A DNA stretch of 64,000 nt from a bacterium. Lineage in GTDB: Bacteria; Bacillota; Bacilli; Lactobacillales; Streptococcaceae. Below, piece after piece: positions 9,112 through 19,162 of the stretch. The stretch covers positions 62,001-126,000 of the forward strand of contig CAJNBT010000002.1 in NCBI GenBank assembly GCA_905221085.1. The letters run 5' to 3'. Numbering within the stretch: the stretch's first letter is position 1; each line of letters opens with the position of its first letter. The notes under the pieces are model-generated. The model was not told the DNA's origin. It saw only the letters and a program-made list of their open reading frames with translations, and ran no database searches. The position numbers were made by a program, and so were the translations under genes.

Positions 9112-10092
9112 ATGAAAAATCCAGCTTTGTTAAAAGAAATCAAGACTTATAGAGGAAGGGATGAGGTTCCAGAAGACTTTGATGCTTTCTGGGATGAGGA
9201 AGTGAAAAAAGTGTCCAATCTTCCAGCCTACCAGTTGGAGGAAAGAGATTTCTGCATTCCTCAAGTCAAGTGCTATGAGTTAACATTTGAAGGAACCAAT
9301 GAAGGCAAGGTCTATGCACGTGTTGTTCTTCCAAAGACTGAGGGGAAAGTTCCAATAATCTTCCATTTTCATGGTTATATGGGACGTGGCTGGGATTGGA
9401 CCGACATGCTGGCCTATACTGTGGCTGGTTACGGTGTTGTATCCATGGATGTGCGGGGTCAGTCAGGTTACTCACAAGATGGCTTGCGTTCTCCTCTTGG
9501 AAATACCGTTAAGGGGCATATTATTCGTGGTGCTGTGGAAGGTCGGGACCATCTCTTTTATAAGGATGTTTATCTTGATATTTACCAGTTGGTTGAGATT
9601 ATTGCCAGTCTGCCACAGGTTGATGAGAAGCGACTTTCTAGCTATGGTGCCTCGCAAGGAGGGGCTTTAGCTCTGGTTGCAGCAGCGCTCAATCCACGGA
9701 TTCAGACAACAGTTGCTATCTATCCCTTCTTGTCAGACTTCAGACGAGTGCTTGAGATTGGGAATACTAGCGAGGCTTACGACGAACTTTTCCGATATTT
9801 CAAGTTTCACGATCCATTCCACGAAACTGAGGAGGAAATCATGGCGACCCTTGCCTATATCGATGTGAAAAATCTTGCCCATCGTATCAAGGCTGAGGTT
9901 AAGATGATTACGGGCTTGGATGACGATGTTTGCTATCCTATTACTCAGTTTGCAATTTATAATCGTCTGACCTGCGACAAGGCCCATCGTATCATGCCCG
10001 AGTATGCTCACGAAGCCATGAATGTCTTTGTCAATGACCAAGTCTACAATTGGCTCTGTGGTAGTGAGATTCCTTTTAAATATGTGAAGTAA
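9112..10092 (+). CDS. Acetyl xylan esterase / cephalosporin-C deacetylase family (CE7)
   Basis: Cytoplasmic alpha/beta hydrolase of 326 residues that removes O-acetyl groups from small sugars. CE7 hallmarks are present: RGQ (residues 115-117), the nucleophile elbow GASQGG with Ser181, an acid Asp in GLDDDVC and the catalytic His in EYAHEAMN near the C-terminus. No signal peptide is seen, so it acts on imported sugars. It stands alone between its own promoter and terminator, just before the surface protease and sialic-acid genes. Deacetylation of O-acetylated glycans or sialic acid would fit that setting, but this is inference. The database-style name 'xylan esterase' need not be the physiological role. 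Confidence 0.9.
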   Translation: MKNPALLKEIKTYRGRDEVPEDFDAFWDEEVKKVSNLPAYQLEERDFCIPQVKCYELTFEGTNEGKVYARVVLPKTEGKVPIIFHFHGYMGRGWDWTDMLAYTVAGYGVVSMDVRGQSGYSQDGLRSPLGNTVKGHIIRGAVEGRDHLFYKDVYLDIYQLVEIIASLPQVDEKRLSSYGASQGGALALVAAALNPRIQTTVAIYPFLSDFRRVLEIGNTSEAYDELFRYFKFHDPFHETEEEIMATLAYIDVKNLAHRIKAEVKMITGLDDDVCYPITQFAIYNRLTCDKAHRIMPEYAHEAMNVFVNDQVYNWLCGSEIPFKYVK

Positions 10093-10098
10093 TGAATG

Positions 10099-10122
10099 AG
10101 AGAGCCTAGTAGCTCTCTTTTT
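10099..10122 (+). terminator. Intrinsic terminator of the esterase gene
   Basis: AGAGAGC (10099-10105), CTAGTA loop, GCTCTCT (10112-10118) and a T tract. Confidence 0.8.
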
Positions 10123-10172
10123 GTATACAGTCTAGTCAGCAAATATTCTAGTTCATATATACTTTGAAATTC

Positions 10173-10285
10173 ATACTCTTCGAAAATCTCTTCAAACAAC
10201 GTCAGCTTTATCTGCAAGCTCAAAACAGTGTCTTGAGCAGCCTGCGGCTAGCTTCCTAGTTTGCTTTTTGATTTTCATTGAGTAT
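10173..10285 (+). repeat. BOX element 2 (boxA-boxC)
   Basis: 113 bp from ATACTCTTCGAAAATCTC to TTTTCATTGAGTAT, with the boxC core GCCTGCGGCTAGCTTCC. The boxB module is absent. Same orientation as the downstream protease gene. Confidence 0.88.
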
Positions 10286-10655
10286 GAGTTTTTTTCTTGA
10301 CCTTGGTGTAAAACAATTTATTTTCTATCTAGTTTGGTATAAGTTCTTTCAAGACATTGGAAAGCGTCTGTAAAATGTGTTATAATTTATAAGAAAATAT
10401 ACAGTTTGGCTACAAATGAACATTTATATATAAGTTTATGTATAACTTAGTTTTCTGATTAGGATAATATCTTATAAAAACGATATTCCTGTAGATACAG
10501 TACTTAGATAGCATTTGTAAAGTAGCAAAATAATCTATGTTTATTTTTGTTGTCAGAATTAAAGTAGAGAATGTTATGCTAATGGAAACTGTAATATTTT
10601 ATTTTTTAGAATATACTTGGTTAAATTAACTTTGAAAGTTAAAGTGAGGTAATAT
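10286..10655 (+). promoter_or_regulatory. AT-rich 370-bp leader with distal promoter of the surface protease gene
   Basis: No gene is visible. TATAAT at 10381-10386 is preceded by TGT (extended -10), with TTGGAAA around 10357-10363 at 17-18 bp. That promoter lies 270 bp before the start codon, so the mRNA would have an unusually long leader. A weaker candidate is TTGTCA (10550) / TATGCT (10575), with a 19-bp spacer. The leader shows several AT-rich stretches but no clear riboswitch fold. Confidence 0.5.
10626..10642. promoter_or_regulatory. 17-bp palindrome directly before the protease ribosome site
   Basis: TTAACTTT-G-AAAGTTAA has two perfect 8-bp arms around one base. It lies two bases before the GTGAGG ribosome site (10644-10649) of the protease gene. 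This is the kind of dyad bound by a dimeric regulator, or an RNA hairpin next to the ribosome site. Confidence 0.4.
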
Positions 10656-13600
10656 ATGTTTATATGTTTAAAGGGTTTAGGGAAATTTCGTAAATCCAAA
10701 GCTTATGGTTTGGTTGGTTGTTTGACACTATCAGCGGTGATTGGTTTAGCTGCACCAGAGTTACCAATTATTGGTGGCGGGGTTGTTTATGCTGATGTCA
10801 TTCAAGGTGGTAGCGATATTCAAGATGTGGATGTTCATAGTAAATCTGCAGAAGGTGTTGCTATGACTTACACCACTTATGACAGTGGAACGAGTGGAAA
10901 ACAAACCGCATCAGGTAGCGGTGTCTTTGTAGCTCCGAATGTGATGGTAACAGTAGCTCATAACTACTATGATAAAAACCAAGAGGATAAGTCTGCGGTC
11001 TTGCGTGGTGGGGAGTCTGCTCGTAGTTATGTTGTAATGAACTCGGAAAAGGAGAAAAGCAATAAAGTACCTACTTCAGGGGTATCAGAAGCTATTGAAA
11101 AAGACTCTATTCACTTGTATAACGGCAAAGACTTTGGTAAAGACTATAGCAACGACTTAGCAGTAGTGGTAACTAAAAAGCCTGTAGAAGCTATGACAGG
11201 TGGTGAGGACTCTCCAAGAGAGTTGAGTGATAAAGAGGTTTCTACTGGTGATAAAATCACTATGGTCGGATATCCTAATGATTTTTCTACTCCAAATTTA
11301 AGTAAAGAAAATAAAGCTCGCTTGAAAGACGGTAAGGCTTATTCAGTCTCAACAACTGTGAGCAGTATCAATAAAGAGAGTGGTGCAGTCACTTATCATT
11401 CCTCGGCTTTAGGAGGTTTTTCAGGTGCTCCTTTGTTTAATGATAAGGGAGAGGTAGTCGGTATCCATCAGCACGGAACAAATACTTCAAACGCTCCTGA
11501 GAGTGAGCGTATTGGCGGTGGTACTATCTTTACGGAAAAGCACAGAGCTTGGATTCGTTCTATGATTGATAAATATGGTATAAAGGGTTGGTATATAGAT
11601 GGTGCAAACCGTTACTACTATGATGAAAATCATATAGCTTTAAAAGATGTAGAGTCTGAGATTGATGGTGCTTTATATAGTTTTGATGAAAAAGGTCGAG
11701 CTACTTTAGTAAAAGGTGAAGAAAAAGGTCGTGTTCTACTTCGAGTGGAAAATACTAAAGGAACTCGTTTGATTTCAGATAAGGTTGTTCAGGAAGGTCC
11801 TGTTGGAAGTGGCTTGAATTTTCATTTAAGACAAAATCCAGACTTCAAACAGTTAATAGCAACTTCCCCAACAGCTAAAGTAGTATCTTATAACGGAGTG
11901 CCAATTAACAAATTAGCAAGTGATGCAAGTTGGCCTGATGAATATGTCAGTAAGTTAGCTTTAGGAGATACAATTATAAGAGCGGTAGTAGATCCGGTAA
12001 CTCCTCCATCAACGTCTTCTTCGGATTTTGCAAGAACTGAAGTTGGTAAAGTCGATTTGAGTGGTAAATCGAACTTACCTGTACCTAGTAAAGAGGTATT
12101 ACAAGCTCCGAATGGCTCAGAAAATTTCTATGCTACAACGCACATTCAAACGCCAGATGGGTCGGGGTCAGGTACTTTAATTGCACCAAATTTGGTGTTA
12201 ACAGTCGCTCATAATTTCTTAACAGTTAAAGGTTCTGAGGTAGTTACTAAATCTGGTCGTACCAATACAGTGTATAAAGCAACTTTACCGAATGGTAAGT
12301 CTGTGAATTTTTCAGATGATGATATTGTTTATTGGAATAAGAAAGACTCTGTATTTGGCTTTAAAAATGACTTAGCTTTGGTTCGGTTAAAAGAAGCAGT
12401 AAAAGGAGTAACTCCTGTAGAGGTTGTAAAACAATCTTCGAAAGTTGCAGAGGGGGATTCAGTTTCGGTCTATGGTTTTCCAGATAACAAGCTAAGTCCA
12501 GTTTTAGATAGCAAAGTAGTAGGAACTACAGACTTCGGTTCTGGAATAGAGGGAATTAGCTATGGAGGTACGAAACCTGGAGCGTCTGGTGGTGGTCTTT
12601 ATAATGATAAAGGTGCTTTAATTGGAGTTCACCAAAATGGTGTTGTAGGAAGCCGCAGTGGTGGTTTGGTTTTATCAAAAGAGCAGTTGGATTGGGTTCG
12701 TTCTTATATTGAGGGTCAACCAAAAGATCCTGTCTATGTGGAAGATAAAGAAGTGGAACCTTCTAAGAAGGATTCGGATAAGGATTTAGCTGGGAAATTA
12801 GATCCAAAAAAAGATAGTGGAAAAGAAGATTCTGGTATTTTAGGTACATCTGGTGACTTTGCAGCTCCTACAGTCTCTAAGCCAGAGTTTAAAGGCGGAG
12901 TGAATGGAGGCGACTCACTTGTTACAGAAGTTCCAGAGTATAGCGGTGTTCTATCCACATTAGGAGATTCTCCAGCTCCTACAGTAGCTAAGCCAGAGTT
13001 TACAGGTGGCGTGAATGGGGGCGACTCACTTGTTACAGAAGTTTCAGAGTATAGCGGTATTATATCCACATTAGGAGATTCTCCAGCTCCTACTGTCGTT
13101 AAGCCAGAGTTTAAAGGTGGCGTGAATGGAGGCGACTCACTTGTTACAGAAGTTCTAGAGTATAGCGGTGTTCTCTCCACATTAGGAGATTCTCCAGCTC
13201 CTACAGTCGCTAAGTCAGAGTTTAAAGGTGGAGTTAACGGAGGCGACTCACTTGTTACAGAAGTTCCAGAGTATAGCGGTATTATATCCACATTAGGAGA
13301 TTCTCCAGCTCCTACAGTCGCTAAGCCAGAGTTTACAGGTGGCGTGAATGGTGCGGATGCTGAGATTCATCACCTTCCAGACTTCACAGGCGGAGTGAAT
13401 GCAGTAACTAGTGTTGTGTATGATGTAGAAAATTATACAGAAGTATTATCTACAGCAGGAGAAGAAAGTTCAGTAGTGAAATCTACTGATAAACAAGTAA
13501 ATAATAAAGACAGTAAGGATGAAGCAGAAACTAAGCACGTTATCACAGAAATTGCTAGTTCACAACGTATTTTTAAAAATGAAACAGGAAGTATTCAAAT

Positions 13601-14144
13601 TCAAGCTTCAGAAGAAGTGTTGAAAAATGTGATAGGTATTCAAATTCAAGAAGTTCAAGTTAGTGATTTAAGTTCATTAAACTACAAAGCATTTGATATC
13701 AAATTGAAGGATGTAAATGGCAGATATGTTAAACCTGAAGGAAAAGTCCTTGTTACTTTTGCTATAGATCAGTCCGTTGAGAATGTTTATGCTGTAGATC
13801 CAGAAGGAAAACTACACACTATTGAATTCGAACAAAAAGATGGAAAGATTATTTTTGAGACTAATAATTCTAGTATTTATGCGATGACTTTCCGACACTC
13901 CATTGACAATCCACTATTTAAAAATCCTACAGAAGATAACAAGGCTGAGGAAGTTTCACTGTCGCCTAAATTGTTATCAACAAATGAAAACTCTGAATCT
14001 AATCGATTAGAGAATAAAGTAAGTAATAACGAACAGTCTATGTTACCAAATACAGGTGAGTCTGCCTCATCACTAACAATCTTATTTGGTTTTGTAGGAG
14101 TGTTCCTTGGAGCAATGATTTCTTATAAGCGAAAAGACAGTTAA
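10656..14144 (+). CDS. LPXTG surface protein with two trypsin-like serine protease domains
   Basis: A 1162-residue secreted, sortase-anchored protein. Residues 1-46 form a long signal peptide with a basic stretch (FRKSKAYGLVGC), likely cut after VVYA. Protease domain 1 (about 60-305) has a full triad: His102 (TVAHN), Asp167 (SNDLAV) and Ser256 (GGFSGAP). A choline-binding-type repeat (GWYIDGANRYYYDE, from residue 311) and a MucBP-like segment follow to about 446. Protease domain 2 (about 480-685) has His519, Asp572 (KNDLALV) and Ser644 (GASGGG). Both resemble V8/glutamyl-endopeptidase-type S1 enzymes. Then come a charged linker, five 37-residue repeats (about 730-905), a C-terminal beta domain and the sorting signal LPNTG, a membrane segment and KRKDS. 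It occupies the position of sialidase genes in pneumococci. The substrate is unknown; host proteins or neighbouring bacteria's peptides are possible. Confidence 0.85.
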   Translation: MFICLKGLGKFRKSKAYGLVGCLTLSAVIGLAAPELPIIGGGVVYADVIQGGSDIQDVDVHSKSAEGVAMTYTTYDSGTSGKQTASGSGVFVAPNVMVTVAHNYYDKNQEDKSAVLRGGESARSYVVMNSEKEKSNKVPTSGVSEAIEKDSIHLYNGKDFGKDYSNDLAVVVTKKPVEAMTGGEDSPRELSDKEVSTGDKITMVGYPNDFSTPNLSKENKARLKDGKAYSVSTTVSSINKESGAVTYHSSALGGFSGAPLFNDKGEVVGIHQHGTNTSNAPESERIGGGTIFTEKHRAWIRSMIDKYGIKGWYIDGANRYYYDENHIALKDVESEIDGALYSFDEKGRATLVKGEEKGRVLLRVENTKGTRLISDKVVQEGPVGSGLNFHLRQNPDFKQLIATSPTAKVVSYNGVPINKLASDASWPDEYVSKLALGDTIIRAVVDPVTPPSTSSSDFARTEVGKVDLSGKSNLPVPSKEVLQAPNGSENFYATTHIQTPDGSGSGTLIAPNLVLTVAHNFLTVKGSEVVTKSGRTNTVYKATLPNGKSVNFSDDDIVYWNKKDSVFGFKNDLALVRLKEAVKGVTPVEVVKQSSKVAEGDSVSVYGFPDNKLSPVLDSKVVGTTDFGSGIEGISYGGTKPGASGGGLYNDKGALIGVHQNGVVGSRSGGLVLSKEQLDWVRSYIEGQPKDPVYVEDKEVEPSKKDSDKDLAGKLDPKKDSGKEDSGILGTSGDFAAPTVSKPEFKGGVNGGDSLVTEVPEYSGVLSTLGDSPAPTVAKPEFTGGVNGGDSLVTEVSEYSGIISTLGDSPAPTVVKPEFKGGVNGGDSLVTEVLEYSGVLSTLGDSPAPTVAKSEFKGGVNGGDSLVTEVPEYSGIISTLGDSPAPTVAKPEFTGGVNGADAEIHHLPDFTGGVNAVTSVVYDVENYTEVLSTAGEESSVVKSTDKQVNNKDSKDEAETKHVITEIASSQRIFKNETGSIQIQASEEVLKNVIGIQIQEVQVSDLSSLNYKAFDIKLKDVNGRYVKPEGKVLVTFAIDQSVENVYAVDPEGKLHTIEFEQKDGKIIFETNNSSIYAMTFRHSIDNPLFKNPTEDNKAEEVSLSPKLLSTNENSESNRLENKVSNNEQSMLPNTGESASSLTILFGFVGVFLGAMISYKRKDS
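12838..13370 (+). repeat. Tandem 111-bp repeats coding for 37-residue units
   Basis: Five in-frame units of the type STLGDSPAPTV.KPEF.GG VNGGDSLVTEV.EYSG. The phrase CCACATTAGGAGATTCTCC recurs at 111-bp steps (about 12956, 13067, 13178, 13289). The inner copies are nearly identical at DNA level; the first and last are degenerate. Such wall-spanning repeats usually change copy number between strains. Confidence 0.9.
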
Positions 14145-14187
14145 TTTGTCTTCAGTTGTTCTTTGAACTTCTATGTTAATCTAAAAT

Positions 14188-14236
14188 AAACCAGTCTGGA
14201 GTCCTGTAAAAAGATAGGAATTCTAGACTGGTTTTA
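14188..14236 (+). terminator. Intrinsic terminator of the surface protease gene
   Basis: AAACCAGTCT (14188-14197) pairs with AGACTGGTTT (14225-14234), with further pairing inside, then T's. Confidence 0.8.
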
Positions 14237-14298
14237 TTGATATAGAAGTTTATCATAAGATTCGTAATTTTGAGTAATAGGTATAGATATTTATGTTA

Positions 14299-14355
14299 TC
14301 TGAAACTACTTTCAAGATACGTTGTTCTATAAAATACTTTTGAAACTGAAATCTA
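14299..14355. promoter_or_regulatory. Two putative regulator boxes upstream of nanE
   Basis: Box 1 TCTGAAACTACTTTCAAG (from 14299) and box 2 TGAAACTGAAATCTA (from 14341) share TGAAACT and start 40 bp apart (14301 and 14341). Box 2 starts 30 bp before the -35. The same two boxes at the same spacing occur before the lyase gene (19819-19875). Likely sites for the RpiR-type regulator encoded at 21815-22684. Confidence 0.6.
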
Positions 14356-14370
14356 TTCTATTACAAAGTA

Positions 14371-14399
14371 TTGAAAGCGCTTAACAAATGGTATATAAT
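14371..14399 (+). promoter_or_regulatory. nanE promoter overlapped by a cre-like site
   Basis: TTGAAA (14371-14376), 17-bp spacer, TATAAT (14394-14399). TGAAAGCGCTTAAC (14372-14385) matches the catabolite-response element pattern bound by CcpA and covers the -35, predicting repression when preferred sugars are present. Confidence 0.8.
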
Positions 14400-14433
14400 G
14401 ACCTCATAAGAACAAAGAAAAGGAGGAAAGAGG

Positions 14434-15132
14434 ATGCCACAGATTACTAAAGAAGCCTTGATTGCACAAATCAAAGATGGAATCATCGTTTCTTGTCAGG
14501 CCCTTCCTCACGAACCGCTTTATACAGAAGCGGGAGGAGTCATTCCCTTGCTGGTCAAAGCGGCTGAGCAAGGTGGAGCAGTCGGTATCCGAGCAAATAG
14601 TGTTCGTGATATCAAAGAAATAAAGGAGGTTACAAAACTTCCGATTATCGGGATTATCAAACGAGATTATCCGCCACAAGAACCCTTCATCACGGCTACT
14701 ATGAAAGAAGTTGATGAATTGGCAGAACTGGACATCGAGGTGATTGCTCTGGATTGTACCAAGCGTGAACGCTACGATGGTTTAGAGATTCAGGAGTTTA
14801 TCCGTCAGGTTAAGGAGAAATACCCTAACCAGCTCTTGATGGCTGACACAAGTACTTTCGAAGAAGGACTAGCAGCTGTAGAAGCAGGAATTGACTTTGT
14901 CGGAACAACCTTATCAGGCTATACATCTTATAGTCCAAAAGTGGACGGACCAGATTTTGAATTGATCAAAAAACTCTGTGATGCAGGAGTGGATGTCATT
15001 GCAGAAGGAAAAATCCATACACCAGAACAAGCCAAACAAATCCTTGGATATGGAGTGCGAGGTATTGTTGTCGGTGGCGCTATTACTAGACCAAAAGAGA
15101 TTACAGAACGCTTCGTTGCTGGTCTTAAATAA
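14434..15132 (+). CDS. nanE: N-acetylmannosamine-6-phosphate 2-epimerase
   Basis: Converts ManNAc-6-P to GlcNAc-6-P, the step that feeds sialic-acid carbon into amino-sugar metabolism. The 232-residue TIM-barrel protein has the family's conserved segments: [10 protein letters not shown] near the start, [23 protein letters not shown] and [11 protein letters not shown] with [14 protein letters not shown] at the end (phosphate-binding loop). An AAGGAGG site lies just before the ATG. It is the first gene of an operon with the SatABC transporter. The cre-like site and the two upstream boxes suggest control by CcpA and by the RpiR-type regulator. Confidence 0.95.
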   Translation: MPQITKEALIAQIKDGIIVSCQALPHEPLYTEAGGVIPLLVKAAEQGGAVGIRANSVRDIKEIKEVTKLPIIGIIKRDYPPQEPFITATMKEVDELAELDIEVIALDCTKRERYDGLEIQEFIRQVKEKYPNQLLMADTSTFEEGLAAVEAGIDFVGTTLSGYTSYSPKVDGPDFELIKKLCDAGVDVIAEGKIHTPEQAKQILGYGVRGIVVGGAITRPKEITERFVAGLK

Positions 15133-15195
15133 CACAATCTCAAAGCAGAGGAGAGTGGTGGATGCGTCGGATGAAATGAAAACGGATACAAATAA

Positions 15196-16575
<1,380 letters not shown>

Positions 16576-16593
16576 GCACTGAATCAGATTGAC

Positions 16594-16641
16594 TCCTCCC
16601 TTTTTCCTGTGCATAATCTATGTAAGAAAAGGGAGGATTTT
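16594..16641 (+). terminator. Attenuating hairpin between satA and satB
   Basis: TCCTCCCTTTT (16594-16604) pairs with AAAAGGGAGGA (16627-16637), followed by TTTT. Partial termination here would give more receptor than permease, a common arrangement in such operons. Confidence 0.8.
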
Positions 16642-16775
16642 ATTTGAAATATCAGAAACTATCACGAAATTAAAATGAAGTTCTTACATAAGCGAATCTT
16701 AAAAAATTTCATTTTGATTTTAAAACTGTTCAAGAAAATCCAAAATATTCTATTTGTGAAAGAGAGGTGCCGACT

Positions 16776-17663
16776 GTGAAAGTCAATAAAATTCGTATGC
16801 GGGAAACAGTGATTTCCTACGCTTTCCTAGCACCAGTATTATTCTTCTTTGTCATCTTTGTATTGGCTCCTATGATTATGGGATTCATTACAAGTTTCTT
16901 TAACTATTCAATGACTAAATTTGAGTTTGTGGGCTTGGACAACTACATTCGCATGTTTAAAGACCCTGTCTTTATGAAGTCTTTGATTAATACCGTTATT
17001 CTGGTTATTGGATCGGTTCCGATTGTTGTGCTATTCTCACTCTTTGTAGCATCTCAGACCTACCACCAAAATGCCATTGCCAGATCTTTCTACCGTTTCG
17101 TCTTCTTCCTTCCTGTTGTAACAGGTAGTGTTGCTGTAACAGTTGTTTGGAAATGGATTTATGACCCACTATCAGGGATTCTAAACTTTGTCCTTAAGTC
17201 AAGCCACATCATCAGCCAAAACATTTCTTGGTTGGGAGATAAAAACTGGGCTTTGATGGCGATTATGATTATCCTTTTGACAACATCTGTTGGTCAGCCG
17301 ATTATCCTTTATATCGCTGCCATGGGAAATATTGACAATTCATTAGTAGAAGCAGCGCGTGTTGATGGTGCGACTGAATTGCAAGTGTTCTGGAAGATTA
17401 AATGGCCTAGCCTCCTTCCAACAACACTTTATATCGCAATCATTACAACAATCAACTCATTCCAGTGTTTCGCCTTGATTCAGCTTTTGACTTCAGGTGG
17501 TCCAAACTACTCAACAAGTACACTTATGTACTACCTTTACGAAAAAGCCTTCCAATTGACAGAATACGGCTATGCCAACACCATCGGTGTCTTCTTGGCA
17601 GTTATGATTGCTATCGTAAGCTTTGTTCAATTTAAAGTACTTGGAAATGACGTAGAATACTAA
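16776..17663 (+). CDS. satB: Sugar ABC transporter permease, sialic-acid type, subunit 1
   Basis: Inner-membrane permease of the MalF group (295 residues, about six membrane segments). It has the EAA loop EAARVDGATELQVFWKIKWP that docks the ATPase. GTG 16776 is chosen because the GAGAGG site lies 8-9 bases ahead; the in-frame GTG at 16767 overlaps that site. It follows the satA hairpin and is 15 bases before satC. With satA and satC it should import free sialic acid. A weak GAAACT motif occurs near 16653-16660, but no convincing internal promoter was found. Confidence 0.88.
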   Translation: MKVNKIRMRETVISYAFLAPVLFFFVIFVLAPMIMGFITSFFNYSMTKFEFVGLDNYIRMFKDPVFMKSLINTVILVIGSVPIVVLFSLFVASQTYHQNAIARSFYRFVFFLPVVTGSVAVTVVWKWIYDPLSGILNFVLKSSHIISQNISWLGDKNWALMAIMIILLTTSVGQPIILYIAAMGNIDNSLVEAARVDGATELQVFWKIKWPSLLPTTLYIAIITTINSFQCFALIQLLTSGGPNYSTSTLMYYLYEKAFQLTEYGYANTIGVFLAVMIAIVSFVQFKVLGNDVEY

Positions 17664-17678
17664 AGAAAGGAGACAGCT

Positions 17679-18518
17679 ATGCAATCTACACAAAAGAAAC
17701 CTTTAACAGCTTTCACTGTTATTTCAACTATTATCTTGCTCTTGTTGACCGTGCTGTTCATCTTTCCATTCTACTGGATTTTGACAGGTGCCTTCAAATC
17801 ACAGCCTGATACCATTATGATTCCGCCACAATGGTTCCCTAAAATGCCAACCATGGAAAACTTCCAACAACTCATGGTGCAAAACCCTGCTATGCAGTGG
17901 ATGTGGAACTCTGTGTTTATCTCATTGGTAACCATGTTCTTGGTCTGTGCGACCTCATCTCTAGCAGGTTATGTATTGGCTAAAAAACGTTTCTATGGTC
18001 AACGTATTCTTTTTGCCATCTTCATCGCTGCCATGGCACTTCCAAAACAAGTTGTCCTTGTACCATTGGTACGTATCGTCAATTTCATGGGAATTCACGA
18101 TACTCTCTGGGCAGTTATCTTGCCTTTGATTGGATGGCCATTTGGGGTCTTCCTCATGAAACAGTTCAGTGAGAATATCCCTACAGAGTTGCTTGAATCA
18201 GCTAAAATCGACGGTTGTGGTGAGATTCGTACTTTCTGGAGCGTAGCCTTCCCAATTGTGAAACCAGGATTTGCAGCCCTTGCAATCTTTACCTTCATCA
18301 ATACTTGGAACGACTACTTCATGCAGTTGGTAATGTTGACTTCACGTAACAATTTGACTATTTCACTCGGTGTTGCGACTATGCAGGCTGAAATGGCAAC
18401 CAACTATGGTTTGATCATGGCAGGTGCAGCTCTTGCTGCTGTGCCAATCGTAACAGTCTTCTTAGTATTCCAAAAATCCTTTACTCAAGGTATTACTATG
18501 GGAGCGGTCAAAGGTTAA
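17679..18518 (+). CDS. satC: Sugar ABC transporter permease, sialic-acid type, subunit 2
   Basis: MalG-type permease of 279 residues with six predicted membrane helices. The EAA loop is ESAKIDGCGEIRTFWSVAFP and the C-terminus ends in TQGITMGAVKG, which is typical of this subunit. A GAAAGGAG ribosome site precedes the ATG. It forms the membrane channel together with the MalF-type partner just upstream. It is the last transporter gene; a 172-bp gap with large inverted repeats separates it from the next genes. Confidence 0.88.
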   Translation: MQSTQKKPLTAFTVISTIILLLLTVLFIFPFYWILTGAFKSQPDTIMIPPQWFPKMPTMENFQQLMVQNPAMQWMWNSVFISLVTMFLVCATSSLAGYVLAKKRFYGQRILFAIFIAAMALPKQVVLVPLVRIVNFMGIHDTLWAVILPLIGWPFGVFLMKQFSENIPTELLESAKIDGCGEIRTFWSVAFPIVKPGFAALAIFTFINTWNDYFMQLVMLTSRNNLTISLGVATMQAEMATNYGLIMAGAALAAVPIVTVFLVFQKSFTQGITMGAVKG

Positions 18519-18534
18519 GAAAAGTAAACTGGTG

Positions 18535-18644
18535 TGTCAAGATTGCGGAAGTGGTCTTGACATGCTATGGAAATATAGATGTTATAAGTGTCTACAAAAT
18601 GTTGGGTATTTGCTTACCTTAGAGATTTTGTTAGACACTTATAA
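18535..18644. repeat. Two inverted repeats in the gap after satC
   Basis: TGTCAAGA (18535-18542) / TCTTGACA (18555-18562) form an 8-bp stem. Then TTATAAGTGTCTACAAAAT (18582-18600) pairs with 18625-18644 over 19 bp with one bulged T, and the loop contains a further GGTA/TACC pairing. Neither stem has a T tail, so they are not ordinary terminators. They may be a processing or stability structure, or a cruciform. Confidence 0.65.
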
Positions 18645-18690
18645 ACTTAATTTATGATTTTAGTTAACTATCAGAAACGAAGGAAAGAGT

Positions 18691-19143
18691 ATGATTTTTG
18701 ACGATTTGAAAAACATCACCTTTTACAAAGGAATTCATCCCAATCTAGACAAGGCTATCGACTATCTCTACCAGCATCGTAAGGATTCTTTCGAACTAGG
18801 TAAGTATGAGATTGATGGGGACAAGGTCTTTCTAGTTGTTCAGGAAAATGTCCTCAATCAAGCTGAAAATGATCAATTTGAGCATCATCAGAACTATGCA
18901 GATTTGCATTTGCTGGTAGATGGACATGAATATTCGAGCTACGGTTCACGTATCAAAGACGAGGCAGTAGCATTCGACGAAGCGAGTGACATTGGCTTTG
19001 TACATTGTCATGAACACTACCCACTCTTGTTGGGTTATCACAATTTTGCGATTTTCTTCCCAGGAGAACCACACCAGCCAAATGGCTATGCAGGTATGGA
19101 AGAGAAGGTTCGCAAATATCTCTTTAAAATTTTGATTGATTAA
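18691..19143 (+). CDS. YhcH/YjgK/YiaL family protein, sialic-acid locus
   Basis: A 150-residue cupin-like protein of the YhcH/YjgK/YiaL (DUF386) family. Conserved features visible are KYEIDG near residue 30, AENDQFEHHQNYADLHLLVDG (metal-binding His region) and FAIFFPGEPHQPN. Members sit in sialic-acid operons, and some have been proposed to speed conversion between anomers of sialic acid or ManNAc; that role is family knowledge. An AGGAAAG site precedes the ATG. It is followed after 19 bases by the YesL-type gene. Confidence 0.85.
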   Translation: MIFDDLKNITFYKGIHPNLDKAIDYLYQHRKDSFELGKYEIDGDKVFLVVQENVLNQAENDQFEHHQNYADLHLLVDGHEYSSYGSRIKDEAVAFDEASDIGFVHCHEHYPLLLGYHNFAIFFPGEPHQPNGYAGMEEKVRKYLFKILID

Positions 19144-19162
19144 AAACTCAGGAGGAGCAAAC

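Noticed and set aside
10125..10172. Possible RUP repeat next to BOX element 2
   Set aside because: Only short similarity to remembered RUP ends (TATACAGTCTAGTCAG); no full-length element with matching inverted ends was found.
12734..13291. 185-codon open frame on the minus strand across the protease repeats
   Set aside because: It is the mirror of the 111-bp repeats (a Ser/Pro/Glu repeat in reverse), has no ribosome site or promoter and lies wholly inside a clear coding gene.
12838..13370. CRISPR-like regular spacing
   Set aside because: The repeats are in frame, 111 bp long with no distinct spacers, and code for protein; no cas genes are present.
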